DNA of 16,767 nt from JACVRW01 sp035705985 (GCA_035705985.1 DASSVP010000233.1:1-16767); one strand, 5' to 3'. Positions 7,129 through 15,349 are shown, counted from the first letter of the stretch. The notes: generated by a model not told the origin, from the letters alone. Made by a program: numbers and translations.

Positions 7129-8362
7129 CCCCCACGAGGGCGGCCAGGATCTGCATCCCGGCCGCCACGGCCAGCGTCTCCGCCGAGCCGATGCTCGTGA
7201 CGAGCGCGCCCGACGCCGCGGCCCCGAGCGCCAGGCAGCCGACCTTGACGCCCACAGCGGTCGTGAAGACCTGCCCGTAGAGGCGGGGCGGCACGTACTG
7301 CTGGCGCACCGCGAACTGGGCCGCCAGCGCAGGGCCGTCGACCATGGCGGCGAGCGCGACCAGCGCGAGAAAGACCGCGAGCGTCCCCGCGAGCTGCCAC
7401 GTGAGCATGAGCAGGCCGAACAGCGCGTAGCCGGTGAGCACGATCCGCTCGGGCCGGAAGCGCCGCTGCAGCCGGACGAGCGTGAGCGCGCCGAACGTGG
7501 AGCCGACCGCGAAGGCCGCCCACATGTAGCCCGAGGCGCTCTCCTCGACGCCCAGGTGGTCGACCGCGAACAGCGGGAAAGCCACGGTGAGCAGCCCGAG
7601 CCCTCCCAGGCCCAGCGCCGCGGCGGCGGTCACCCCGCGCAGCTGCGGGACCGACACGATCTGGCGTAGGCCCTGCGCGGCGATGCCGAGCAGCGTGTCG
7701 CCGGCGCTGCGCTCGGGGCGCTGGTCCAGCTTCGGGATCCGCACGATCAGCGCCAGCGCGGCCAGCGCGAGAGCCGCCTCCACGAACAGCGGCGCGGCGG
7801 GCCCGAGCGTCGCCGAGAGCGTGCCGGCCAACGCGGGCCCGACCACGAGGGCGGAGTTGAAGCTCGTGGTCTCGAGCGCGTTCGCGGGCGGCAGCAGCTC
7901 GCCGGGGACGAGCGACGGGATCATGCTCGTGAAGCCGCCGAACGAGAGCGGGTAGGTGAGCCCGGCGGGCAGCACGACCAGCACGATCGCCCACGTGGGC
8001 GCGTGGCCGACGAGCGCGACGAGCGCGAGCAGGACGGACGCGATCACGATCTGATCGATGACCATCAGCACGCGCCGGCGGCCTGTCAGGTCGAGCCACG
8101 CGCCGAGCAGCGGCCCGGTCACGAGGCTCGGGAGCGTCACGGCCGCGACGGCGGCGCCTGCCAGCGCCTCGTCGCCGGTGCGGTCGAGCACGAGCAGCAC
8201 CACGCCCACGCCGAACATCTCGTCCGAGACGCGCGCCAGCGTCGCCGCCGACACGAAGCGGAGGTAGCCGGGCTGCGCCCGCAGGCGGCGCAGGGAGTGG
8301 CGGTCCATCAGCGCGCCGGCGGGATCGGCTGCATCAGCAGGTTCGAGCAGACCCGTCCGCAT
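7055..8362 (-). CDS. MFS transporter
   Basis: A 435-aa integral membrane protein with about 12 predicted hydrophobic spans, arranged as two halves around a charged central loop (RIPKLDQRPERSAGDTL). The typical MFS signature between helices 2 and 3 is seen as LLGAWLDLTGRRRVLMV. The N-terminal cytoplasmic stretch LRRLRAQPGYLRFVSAATLARVSDEM is usual for Actinobacteria drug or metabolite exporters of this family. The start could be ATG 8362 (weak GGAG 3 nt upstream) or ATG 8308 (18 codons later); I use the longer form. It follows the ArsR-like regulator gene by 27 nt, so it is probably the transported-substrate arm of a regulated pair. The 3' end overlaps the convergent membrane protein gene by 74 bp. 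Substrate unknown. Confidence 0.85.
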   Translation of the reverse strand: MRTGLLEPADAADPAGALMDRHSLRRLRAQPGYLRFVSAATLARVSDEMFGVGVVLLVLDRTGDEALAGAAVAAVTLPSLVTGPLLGAWLDLTGRRRVLMVIDQIVIASVLLALVALVGHAPTWAIVLVVLPAGLTYPLSFGGFTSMIPSLVPGELLPPANALETTSFNSALVVGPALAGTLSATLGPAAPLFVEAALALAALALIVRIPKLDQRPERSAGDTLLGIAAQGLRQIVSVPQLRGVTAAAALGLGGLGLLTVAFPLFAVDHLGVEESASGYMWAAFAVGSTFGALTLVRLQRRFRPERIVLTGYALFGLLMLTWQLAGTLAVFLALVALAAMVDGPALAAQFAVRQQYVPPRLYGQVFTTAVGVKVGCLALGAAASGALVTSIGSAETLAVAAGMQILAALVGVTLVRLPARQARDAAARPSAARRA

Positions 8363-8389
8363 CGCCTCCGCGACCGGCTGGATCTTGCT

Positions 8390-8980
8390 CTAAGCCTCCT
8401 GACCACGGCCTGGCGCGAGCTCGAACTGCATCGCGACGACGGTCGCCGGGATGCCCTCCTCGCCAGAGCTCTCGAGCCGCGCCGCGCTTCCTGCGGCGAT
8501 CCTCTCCACTTCGCCGATCATGCCGTTGAGGAGCTTTGCGACGGCCTTCCAGCCCTCCTCGTCGAGCACGACGTCGTTGTGCGAGAGGTGGCGGTCGGAG
8601 CGGTTCTCGAAGGTGCCGGCCTTGAGCGCCGCCGACACGTCCTCCCAGATGATCTTGAGCGCGGCATCCGAGATCGCCTGCCGGCCGGAGCGCGGCAGGC
8701 GCTTCCAGTCGCGGTCGCTGAAGAACGGTCTCACGACCGCACGGTAGTAGTGCTCGATCGCGCCCCGGCGCTGGGCGGTGTCCACGAGCTCGACGCACCC
8801 CAGGTCGAGCAGCGCGCGCACGTGGTAGCTCACGTTCGGCAGGCGCTCGTCGATCATCTCGGCGATCTCGTTCGGGCTCGCGACGCGCTCGTCGAGGATC
8901 CCGAGGATCCGCGCGCGCATCGGGTGGGACAGGGCCTTGGCGATCCGCGGGTCGACCAGGTCGAGCGATGGGCGGGCCAT
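8390..8980 (-). CDS. ArsR/HTH_20-type winged-helix regulator
   Basis: A 196-aa DNA-binding protein. The N-terminal 80 residues form a winged helix: DPRIAKALSHPMRARILGIL, then ASPNEIAEMIDERLPN and the recognition helix NVSYHVRALLDLGCVELV, ending in a wing before HYYRAVVRPFF. The rest is a helical ligand or dimerisation region of unknown specificity. There is no Cys-pair metal site in the winged helix of the ArsR As/Cd type, so metal sensing is unlikely. ATG 8980 is preferred over TTG 8986 because it has AAGG 10 nt upstream. The MFS gene follows by 27 nt on the same strand, so control of that transporter is the natural inference. Confidence 0.85.
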   Translation of the reverse strand: MARPSLDLVDPRIAKALSHPMRARILGILDERVASPNEIAEMIDERLPNVSYHVRALLDLGCVELVDTAQRRGAIEHYYRAVVRPFFSDRDWKRLPRSGRQAISDAALKIIWEDVSAALKAGTFENRSDRHLSHNDVVLDEEGWKAVAKLLNGMIGEVERIAAGSAARLESSGEEGIPATVVAMQFELAPGRGQEA

Positions 8981-9328
8981 TGACAACCGACCTTAATCCA
9001 TCCGCCTACGACGCGTTTGCGCCTTTCTGCGACCGCTCCACGGCGGTCTCGGGAACGAGAGCGCCTCCTCGCCCTCGACCTGGCGCGCCGCCCGCTGTGC
9101 GGTTGGGACGGGGCACGCGACCGGTCCCGCGCGGCAACAAGCGCCCCGTGCGATTGGCCTGGCGCACGCCTCGGGCGCGAAGCACGGGACGACCAGAAGC
9201 GCCCCGGCGACGCGACCACGTCCCGGGGCATGGCACCGAAGGTGGAGCTTCGGCGCAGGACCACGATAGCTGCCTTCGGCTGCCCCAACGACAGGGGGCT
9301 TCGGGGGGACAGCGGCCAGACGCTGCGC
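8981..9328. other. Gap without a convincing gene
   Basis: About 350 bp between the ArsR-like gene start and the BetA-like gene end. Frames that are open on both strands are Arg/Ser/Pro-rich low-complexity shadows. The part next to the regulator should hold its promoter, but no clear -35/-10 pair is seen. The part next to the BetA-like gene holds the hairpin listed separately. Confidence 0.5.
9236..9253 (-). terminator. Candidate hairpin terminator behind the BetA-like gene
   Basis: CCGAAG-6 nt-CTTCGG forms a perfect 6-bp stem on the transcribed strand, about 75 nt after the stop of the BetA-like gene. There is no U-tract, which is common in high-GC Actinobacteria, so this is only a possible terminator. 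Confidence 0.3.
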
Positions 9329-11029
9329 TCAGGTCGCCGCGGTGCGGGCGGCCAGGTCCGCCGGGCTGGGGCTGTCGCCGTGGCGGTAGAACTCCACGTC
9401 CTCGGCCGGCAGCGGGGTGTTGCCGAGGATCAGGTCGGCGGCCTTCTCCGCCACCATCATCACCGGCGCGTAGATGTTGCCGTTGGTCACGAAGGGGAAC
9501 ACCGACGCGTCCACCACTCGCAGGCCCTCCGTGCCGTGCACGCGCATCGTGAGCGGGTCGACGACCGCCATGTCGTCGGTGCCCATCTTGGCCGTGCACG
9601 ACGGATGCAGCGCGGTCTCGGCGTCCTTCGCCACCCAGTCAAGGATCTGCTCGTCCGATTCGACTTCCCTGCCGGGCGACAGCTCGCCTCCGCTGAACTC
9701 CTCGAACGCGGGCGCCTCGAGGATGGCGCGCGTCACGCGCACGGCCTCCTTCCACTCGCGTCGGTCGTTCGGCGTGGAGAGGTAGTTCAAGAGCAGCGCG
9801 GGCTTGTCGCGCGGGTCGCGGCTGACGATCTTGCAGTGGCCGCGCACGTCCGAGTACATCGGGCCCACGTGCACCTGGTAGCCGTGCCCGCCGCCCCCCT
9901 CGGGCAGCGTGCCGTCGTAGCGCACCGCGATCGGGAGGAAGTGGTACATGAGGTTCGGGTACTTCACCTCGTCGTTGCTGCGCACGAAGCCGCCCGCCTC
10001 GAAGTGGTTCGTGGCGCCCGGCCCGGTCTTCCGCAGCAGCCACTCGGCACCCACGAGCGGGCGGCGCTTCATCGCGAAGTAGGGCGCCACCGTCACCGGC
10101 TTCGTCGCGCTGTGCTGGATGTAGACCTCGAGGTGGTCCTGGAGGTTCTCGCCCACTCCCGGCAGATCCGCGACCACGTCGATGCCGAGCGCGCCCAGCT
10201 CGCCCGCGTTGCCGACGCCGGACAGCTGGAGGAGCTGCGGCGAGTTGATCGCCCCGCCGCAGACGATGACGTCGTTGGCGCGCACCGTCGTGCTGCCGCG
10301 GCCGCGCCGCGAGTACTCGACGCCGACGGCGCGCGTGCCCTCGAAGAGGATCTTGGTGGTGAACGCGCGCGTCTCGACCGTGAGGTTCGACCGGCTCATC
10401 ACCGGGTGCAGGTATGCGCGCGCGGCCGACAGCCGCTTGCCCTCGTGGACGTTGCGGTCGAACTTCGCGAAACCCTCCTGGCGATAGCCGTTGACGTCGT
10501 CCGTGAGCGGGTAGCCGGCCTGCTGCACGGCCTCGAAGAAGGCGTCGAAGAGCGGGCCCTTGGCCGGGCCGCGCTCGAGCACGAGCGGGCCGTCGTGCCC
10601 GCGGAACGGGTCGTCGGGGTCGGCCGCGAGGCAGTTCTCCATGCGCTTGAAGTACGGGAGGCAGTGCGCGTAGTCCCACGTCTCCATGCCGCTCTCGGCG
10701 CCCCAGCGCTCGTAGTCGAGCGGGTTACCGCGCTGGAAGATCATCCCGTTGATCGAGCTCGACCCCCCGAGCACCTTGCCGCGCGCGTGGTACACGCGCC
10801 GCCCGTTCATGTGCGGCTCCGGCTCCGACTCGTACTTCCAGTCGTAGAAGCGGCTGCCGATCGGGAACGCGAGCGCCGCGGGCATGTGGATGAAGACGTC
10901 CCACGGATAGTCCGAGCGCCCGGCCTCGAGCACGAGCACGCTGTTGCCGTGATCGGCCGACAGCCTGTTGGCCAGAGCACTGCCGGCGGACCCGCCGCCG
11001 ACGATGACGAAGTCGTAGTGCGAGGCCAT
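9329..11029 (-). CDS. GMC oxidoreductase, choline dehydrogenase-like (BetA family)
   Basis: A 566-aa FAD enzyme, close to the usual length of BetA. FAD-binding GGGSAG at residues 11-16 with the ribose-binding Glu35; GMC signature ARGKVLGGSSSINGM at 82-96. The catalytic His475 (LHPSCTAKMG) and Asn518 (TNGNIYAP) pair is spaced as in choline oxidase/dehydrogenase. The N-terminal MPAALAFPIGS and EPEPHMNGRR stretches closely match BetA. The expected reaction is oxidation of choline to betaine aldehyde, though GMC specificity varies. ATG 11029 has AGGA 7 nt upstream. No betB aldehyde dehydrogenase is visible. It lies beyond a 306-bp gap downstream of the corrinoid methyltransferase operon on the same strand, which suggests choline or betaine as the common substrate. 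Membership in the operon is uncertain because of the gap and hairpins. Confidence 0.88.
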   Translation of the reverse strand: MASHYDFVIVGGGSAGSALANRLSADHGNSVLVLEAGRSDYPWDVFIHMPAALAFPIGSRFYDWKYESEPEPHMNGRRVYHARGKVLGGSSSINGMIFQRGNPLDYERWGAESGMETWDYAHCLPYFKRMENCLAADPDDPFRGHDGPLVLERGPAKGPLFDAFFEAVQQAGYPLTDDVNGYRQEGFAKFDRNVHEGKRLSAARAYLHPVMSRSNLTVETRAFTTKILFEGTRAVGVEYSRRGRGSTTVRANDVIVCGGAINSPQLLQLSGVGNAGELGALGIDVVADLPGVGENLQDHLEVYIQHSATKPVTVAPYFAMKRRPLVGAEWLLRKTGPGATNHFEAGGFVRSNDEVKYPNLMYHFLPIAVRYDGTLPEGGGGHGYQVHVGPMYSDVRGHCKIVSRDPRDKPALLLNYLSTPNDRREWKEAVRVTRAILEAPAFEEFSGGELSPGREVESDEQILDWVAKDAETALHPSCTAKMGTDDMAVVDPLTMRVHGTEGLRVVDASVFPFVTNGNIYAPVMMVAEKAADLILGNTPLPAEDVEFYRHGDSPSPADLAARTAAT

Positions 11030-11121
11030 GGATCGATCCTACGGGGACGGGCAAGCCCGATCAACGAGCGCCCGTGGCCCCTCTACCGGGTCGCACCCCA
11101 GCGCCGCCCTCGGCGGTCGGC

Positions 11122-11135
11122 TCGGCCGCGGCCGA
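11122..11135. repeat. 14-bp perfect palindrome
   Basis: TCGGCCGCGGCCGA is its own reverse complement. It lies about 93 bp upstream of the BetA-like start, in the gap after the DUF1638 gene. It may be a regulatory site or part of a folded RNA; high GC content makes chance palindromes more likely. Confidence 0.6.
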
Positions 11136-11154
11136 CGCGCGCGACCGGGCGCGA

Positions 11155-11191
11155 CCGGGCGCGCGGCGGGCCTTACGGCCCGCGCGCCCGG
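11155..11191. repeat. Strong GC-rich inverted repeat
   Basis: The arms CCGGGCGCGC + GGGCC and GGCCC + GCGCGCCCGG pair over 15 bp with a three-base bulge and a TTAC loop (11173-11176). It is preceded by a tandem duplication of GCGACCGGGC (11141-11160). On either strand it would make a very stable RNA hairpin. Likely roles are a terminator or processing structure between the operon and the BetA-like gene; there is no U-tract. Confidence 0.7.
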
Positions 11192-11251
11192 TGTCACGTC
11201 GGCGTTGCACCGGTGACCGTGCCGTAACGGGCCGCACCGCGTCTATCCGGA

Positions 11252-11294
11252 GTGAGCGAGGAAAGCGTCGGAAAACGACGTTCTCAGCGCTCAC
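11252..11294 (-). terminator. Hairpin behind the corrinoid operon, possible terminator
   Basis: About 42 nt after the DUF1638 stop a two-part stem is formed: outer arms GTGAGCG and CGCTCAC (11252-11258, 11288-11294) and inner arms CGTCG/CGACG around a five-base loop (11266-11280). On the minus strand the inner stem has a TTTTC loop and is followed by CTTTCC. This is a reasonable intrinsic terminator for the operon in a high-GC genome, but could also be an RNA-stabilising or regulatory structure in front of the BetA-like gene. Confidence 0.45.
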
Positions 11295-11335
11295 CCGGCG
11301 CCCGGCGAGCCTTCCGTCCCGGAGTTACGTGCGCG

Positions 11336-11968
11336 TTACGCGAGCAGTGCTTCCAGTGCGCGTGTCAGGCGGGCGTTGCCGACCTCGCGCACTTCGAGCG
11401 GGAGGCCGAGTGCAGCCGCCGCTCGCTCGGCGGCCAGCCTTGTTCCGAGTGTTGGGCGCTGGGCGAGCCACATCACGCGCTTGTAGTTGCCGAAGTAGGC
11501 GTCGCGTAGCTCGGGGTGACGGTCGAGGCCCAGCTCGCGCACCACGGTGTGCTCGAAGGTGCGCGCGAGGAAGTCCGTGAGGAAGTACGTGCCCGGCTCC
11601 TCCTCCAGCGCATCGCGGACCTCGTCGCGAGCGAGGATGTCGTAGCAGTGCTGCCCCTCCAGGCGGGCGACGTCGGACTCCGACAGCACTGCATCGAGTG
11701 CGCCGTAGGTGCCACAGTCGGCATACGCGACCGCCACACGATCGTAGGAGCGGGACAGCTCGGCGAGCTGGGAGGCGACCGCCGGCGCGATGCCTTCCGG
11801 CGTGTTGTGCAACAGGGCGGGGACCGGGTGCACATCGACGAGCCATCCGTGCTTGCGAGCGATCCGCCGCACGTCGGCCGCGAGCGCGCCGCACGCGATG
11901 ACGGCGGTGCGGGCCGTGGCGGGGGCGATGCCCTCGGCGGGCGCGGCTGTCGGCGCGTCGATGCTCAT
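11336..11968 (-). CDS. DUF1638 domain-containing protein
   Basis: A 210-aa protein with the DUF1638 pattern: IACGALAADVRRIARKHGW near residues 24-42, LLHNTPEGI at 52-60, VAYADCGTYGALDAVL at 80-95 and EGQHCYDILA at 104-113. Cys26, His54, Cys85, His107 and Cys108 fall in conserved-looking blocks and might bind a metal or cofactor (inference). DUF1638 genes are frequently found beside MttB-family and corrinoid methyltransferase genes, but their biochemical role is not known to me. The ATG shares bases with the stop of the RACo gene (ATGA), so translation is coupled and the protein is likely needed with the reactivase. The N-terminal ~18 residues are Ala/Pro-rich and unlikely to be structured. 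Confidence 0.87.
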   Translation of the reverse strand: MSIDAPTAAPAEGIAPATARTAVIACGALAADVRRIARKHGWLVDVHPVPALLHNTPEGIAPAVASQLAELSRSYDRVAVAYADCGTYGALDAVLSESDVARLEGQHCYDILARDEVRDALEEEPGTYFLTDFLARTFEHTVVRELGLDRHPELRDAYFGNYKRVMWLAQRPTLGTRLAAERAAAALGLPLEVREVGNARLTRALEALLA

Positions 11969-13815
11969 CCCGGGAAGGCCAGCTGGTCGATGAAGGCGTC
12001 GTTGAAGTCGGACCGGCCGGACAGCTCCACGTAGCGGACCTCGTTCACGATCGAGCGCGCCTCCGCCCGTTCGCGCAGTGACAAAGCCGCGATCTTCGCT
12101 CCCTCGCCCGCCACGTTCCCGGCGGACACTATCCGCGGCAGCGCGATCCGCGGCACGAGGCCGATCCGCACCGCGGCGCCCGGGGAGAGGTACTGGCCGA
12201 AGCTCCCCGCGAGCAGCACCTGCGAGACGTCCTCGGGCTCCATGCCGAGCTCACCGAAGAGGATCCTCCATCCCGTCGCGATCGACGCCTTGGCGAACTG
12301 GAGCTCCCGAATGTCCCGCTGGGTGAGGTAGACCGACGAGGCAGGATCCTGCTCGTCGCCCTTCCACGCGAGGACGAACACTCTCTCTTCGCCGATCTTC
12401 GTCAAGCGCGGGGCAAGCGAGGGGGACAACCGGGCGGCGGTTTCGTCATCCACGAAGCGACCGGAATGATCGAGTAGGCCGATTCGGACGAGCTCGGCTA
12501 CGGCATCTACGAGGCCAGAGCCACAGACGCCCACCGGATCGACGTCGCCGATTACCTCGACTTCGAGGCTCTCAGACAGGGCGACGCCCTCGATCGCGCC
12601 CTCGGCCGCTCGCATCCCGCAGCGGATCTGCGCCGCCTCGAACGCCGGCCCGGCGGGCGCGGCGGTGGCCACCACGCCGTCCTGGTTCCCCAGCGCGATC
12701 TCGGAGTTCGTCCCGACGTCGATGAAGAGCCGCATCCGCTTGTCGCGCGTGAGGCCCGTGGCGAGCATGCCGGACACGATGTCGCCGCCCACGTAGGCGC
12801 CCAGCGACGGGAACACGAACGCGGGCGCCCGCGCATGCACCGGCACACCGAGCTCCGTCGCCAGGATCTGCGGGAACTCGTGCGTCGTCACGATGAACGG
12901 CGCCATCGAGAGCGGCTCCGGGTCCATCCCCAGCGCGAGCTGCGTCATCGTCACGTTTCCGCAGATCGTGATCTCGTAGACCTCGCCCGGGTCGACCTCG
13001 GCCTCGGCGCACACCTCGTGCGTGAGCTGCGCCAGCGTCTCCTGCGCACGCGCCTGGAGCGCGTCGAGCGCGCCCTCGTCGAGCATCGTCGCCGAGACGC
13101 GCGAGATCACGTCGGCGCCGAAGGGCTGCTGGCGGTTCAGCATCGACTCCACCGCGGCCGGCTGGCCGGTCTCGAGGTCGAGCAGTGTCGCCACGACCGT
13201 CGTGGTGCCGAGGTCGAACGCGAGCGCGAAGCGCCGCGAGCTGGTGTCGCCGGGCTCGAGGTCGATCAGGAGGTCGTCACAGACCACAGCCGTCACGTCG
13301 AAGCTCGCGTCGCGCAGGACCCTGCCGAGCGTGCGCAGCACAGGCAGCTCCACGCGCGGCTCGAGGTCCTCGAGCGCGTCCATCACGCGGGCAAGGTCCG
13401 AGCGCTGGTCCTCGAGCGACGGCTCGTCGAGCACGATATGCCGCTTCTGCACCGACGGCCGCAGGATCACGTGGCGCCCCACGCCCACGAGCGCCGCCTT
13501 CGGCCGAGTCTGCAGCGGCGGCACCTCGATCACGAGGTCGCCGCGGGCGGGCGCGCGGCAGGCCAGGCGCCAGCCGTCGTTCAGCTCGTCGGTGCTGAAT
13601 GCGCGCGGGTCGACAGACGACACCGGCAGCTCGCCCTCGACCACCCGCACCTTGCACTTCTTGCACGTGCCGTGGCCGCCGCATGTGGAATCGATGGCGA
13701 TGCCGTTCCAGCTCGCCGCGTCGAACACGGGCGTGCCGCTCGGCACCCGCACCTCCTGGCCCTCGGGCTCGAAGCGAACATGCGCGCGCTCGGCGCCGTC
13801 CGACGGCGCCTCCAT
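11965..13815 (-). CDS. RACo-type corrinoid protein reductive activator
   Basis: A 616-aa protein. An N-terminal plant-type [2Fe-2S] ferredoxin domain has Cys45, Cys51, Cys54 and Cys86 (CGGHGTCKKC...LAC). A linker/middle region spans ~100-190. The C-terminal ASKHA ATPase part has phosphate motif FDLGTTT at 200-206, a second one FIDVGTNSEIALG at 364-376, GVCGSGLVDAV near 429-439 and LLAGSFGQYLSPG at 534-546. Such proteins use ATP and an electron donor to reduce inactive Co(II) corrinoid back to Co(I). ATG 13815 is chosen because the ferredoxin domain begins right after it and it lies 10 nt behind the methyltransferase stop; the frame is open further upstream but only in the opposite coding gene. 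Its presence supports a working corrinoid methyl-transfer cycle that must cope with oxidation, as expected in an organism meeting oxygen. Confidence 0.93.
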   Translation of the reverse strand: MEAPSDGAERAHVRFEPEGQEVRVPSGTPVFDAASWNGIAIDSTCGGHGTCKKCKVRVVEGELPVSSVDPRAFSTDELNDGWRLACRAPARGDLVIEVPPLQTRPKAALVGVGRHVILRPSVQKRHIVLDEPSLEDQRSDLARVMDALEDLEPRVELPVLRTLGRVLRDASFDVTAVVCDDLLIDLEPGDTSSRRFALAFDLGTTTVVATLLDLETGQPAAVESMLNRQQPFGADVISRVSATMLDEGALDALQARAQETLAQLTHEVCAEAEVDPGEVYEITICGNVTMTQLALGMDPEPLSMAPFIVTTHEFPQILATELGVPVHARAPAFVFPSLGAYVGGDIVSGMLATGLTRDKRMRLFIDVGTNSEIALGNQDGVVATAAPAGPAFEAAQIRCGMRAAEGAIEGVALSESLEVEVIGDVDPVGVCGSGLVDAVAELVRIGLLDHSGRFVDDETAARLSPSLAPRLTKIGEERVFVLAWKGDEQDPASSVYLTQRDIRELQFAKASIATGWRILFGELGMEPEDVSQVLLAGSFGQYLSPGAAVRIGLVPRIALPRIVSAGNVAGEGAKIAALSLRERAEARSIVNEVRYVELSGRSDFNDAFIDQLAFPG

Positions 13816-13825
13816 CTGAATCGGC

Positions 13826-14680
13826 TCAGGCCGCTGACTGCTGGCGGGCACGGTGGGCCGCAATCCAGTTGGCGCCCCAGGCGTCATGGCCGAGCAGGAG
13901 GTCGGACGCGCGCACGGCATCCACGCACACCTTCGCCGTGCTCATGATCGCGCTCGTCAGGCCCGCGGCCATCGCCATCGGGAGGAACCCGGCGTTCAGC
14001 ACGTGCCGCTCGGGCAGGCCGAAGGACACGTTCGACGCGCCGAGGCACATGTTCACGCCGAGGTTGTCGCGGATCAGCCGGATCGCCTCGAGCGTGGTCG
14101 TGACCGCCTCGGTGTCCGCGCCCACCGTCATCGCGAGCGGGTCGATCACGACGTCCTCGGGCGGGATCCCGTGATCGCCCGCCGCCTGCACGATCTTCGT
14201 CGCGATCTCGAGCCGCTGCTGCGGCGTCTCGGGAATGCCGGTCTCGTCGTTCGCGAGACCGATCACCGCCGCGCCGTGCTTCGCCACGAGCGGCAGGATC
14301 TCGTCGAGCCGCTCGTCCTCGCCGGTCACCGAGTTCACGAGCGCCTTGCCCTCGTACACCCCGAGCCCGGCCTCGAGCGCCTCGATCACCGACGAGTCGA
14401 TGCAGATCGGCAGCTCGGTGGTCTCCTGGATCAGCTTCAGCATCTTCGTGAGCAGCTCGGCCTCGTCCACGAGCGGGATGCCGGCGTTCACGTCGAGCAT
14501 GTCCGCGCCGGCCTCGGCCTGCGCGTTGGTGTCAACGATCACCGTGTCGAGGTTCCCCTCGCGCAGCTCCTCCGAGAACTTCTTTCGCGAGGTCGGGTTG
14601 ATGCGCTCGCCGATGATGCAGAACGGCTTGTCCGAGCCGATCGTGACGGTCTTGGTCTTCGAGCTGAGTACGGTGTCCAT
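13826..14680 (-). CDS. Pterin-binding methyltransferase (methylcorrinoid:tetrahydrofolate type)
   Basis: A 284-aa TIM-barrel protein of the dihydropteroate synthase/MeTr pterin-binding family. Characteristic blocks are GERINPT at 24-30, LDVNAG at 62-67, CIDSS at 93-97, VNSVTGE at 115-121, VIDPL at 178-182 and GASNVSFGLP at 214-223, the last carrying the Asn used for pterin N5 contacts in MeTr. Enzymes such as MtgA move a methyl group between methylcobalamin and tetrahydrofolate; here, next to an MttB-type gene, the likely direction is methylcorrinoid to H4folate. It is too short and has the wrong motif set for a folate-biosynthesis FolP, and no other folate gene is adjacent. The start lies 3 nt behind the corrinoid protein stop, so they are cotranslated. 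Confidence 0.92.
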   Translation of the reverse strand: MDTVLSSKTKTVTIGSDKPFCIIGERINPTSRKKFSEELREGNLDTVIVDTNAQAEAGADMLDVNAGIPLVDEAELLTKMLKLIQETTELPICIDSSVIEALEAGLGVYEGKALVNSVTGEDERLDEILPLVAKHGAAVIGLANDETGIPETPQQRLEIATKIVQAAGDHGIPPEDVVIDPLAMTVGADTEAVTTTLEAIRLIRDNLGVNMCLGASNVSFGLPERHVLNAGFLPMAMAAGLTSAIMSTAKVCVDAVRASDLLLGHDAWGANWIAAHRARQQSAA

Positions 14681-14683
14681 GGG

Positions 14684-15349
14684 CTACGCCACCGGCGCGC
14701 TGCGGCGGTGCTCGATGAGGCTCTTGGCCTTCTTCACGGCGGCCGACGCGTCGGCGGAGTACCCGTCGGCGCCCACGGCGTCGGCGTACTCCTGCGTGAC
14801 CGGCGCGCCGCCCACCATCACCGCCACCTTCTCGCGGACGCCGGCCTTCTCGAGCGCGTTGATGTTCGCCTTGAACATCGGCATGGTCGTGGTGAGGAAG
14901 GCCGAGAAGCCGACGATGTCCGGCTCGTGCTCGTTGACCTGCTCGACGAACGTCTCGGGCGCCACGTTCACGCCGAGGTCGATCACGGTGAAGCCCGCAC
15001 CCTCGAGCATGATGTTGCAGAGGTTCTTGCCGATGTCGTGCACGTCGCCCTTGACCGTTCCCATCAGGAAGGTGCCGACCGGCTTCGCGCCCGTCTCGGC
15101 GAGCAGCGGCCGCAGGATGTCGAGGGCGCCCTGCATGGCGCGCGCAGCGATCAGCATCTCAGGCACGAAGTAATCGCCGCGCTCGAACCGTGCACCGACC
15201 TCCTCGAGCGACGGGATCAGCGCGTCATAGAGCATCGAGCCCGGATCCATGCCGTCCTCGAGGCCCTTCTCGACGCCCTCCTTGACCGCCGGGGCGTTGC
15301 CCACGAGCGTCTCCTCGTAGAGCATCTTGAGGACTTCCTCGTGCGTCAT
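14684..15349 (-). CDS. Methyltransferase corrinoid protein (MttC/MtgC-like, B12-binding)
   Basis: A 221-aa protein with the two-domain layout of the small corrinoid carriers. The N-terminal helical cap covers about residues 1-90. The Rossmann-type B12-binding domain follows, with GDVHDIGKN at 101-109, where His104 is the lower axial cobalt ligand of the DxHxxG motif. Further contacts are IVGFSAFLTTT at 145-155 and VMVGGAPVT at 178-186. It shuttles the methyl group between the MttB-type substrate methyltransferase and the pterin enzyme. ATG 15349 overlaps the IclR stop as ATGA, and the next start is 3 nt away; this fixed order strongly implies one operon. A longer in-frame extension upstream runs through the IclR gene on the same strand and is not used. 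Confidence 0.94.
   Translation of the reverse strand: MTHEEVLKMLYEETLVGNAPAVKEGVEKGLEDGMDPGSMLYDALIPSLEEVGARFERGDYFVPEMLIAARAMQGALDILRPLLAETGAKPVGTFLMGTVKGDVHDIGKNLCNIMLEGAGFTVIDLGVNVAPETFVEQVNEHEPDIVGFSAFLTTTMPMFKANINALEKAGVREKVAVMVGGAPVTQEYADAVGADGYSADASAAVKKAKSLIEHRRSAPVA

Noticed and set aside
9017..11227. 736-codon plus-strand open frame opposite the BetA-like gene
   Set aside because: Shadow of the high-GC BetA gene; no recognisable protein features.
11030..11335. Cobalamin riboswitch upstream of the BetA-like gene
   Set aside because: No B12-box consensus was recognised; symmetrical elements alone do not support the call.
13826..14680. Folate biosynthesis dihydropteroate synthase (FolP)
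   Set aside because: Motifs and neighbours fit methylcorrinoid:folate methyltransferases; no folate gene adjacent.
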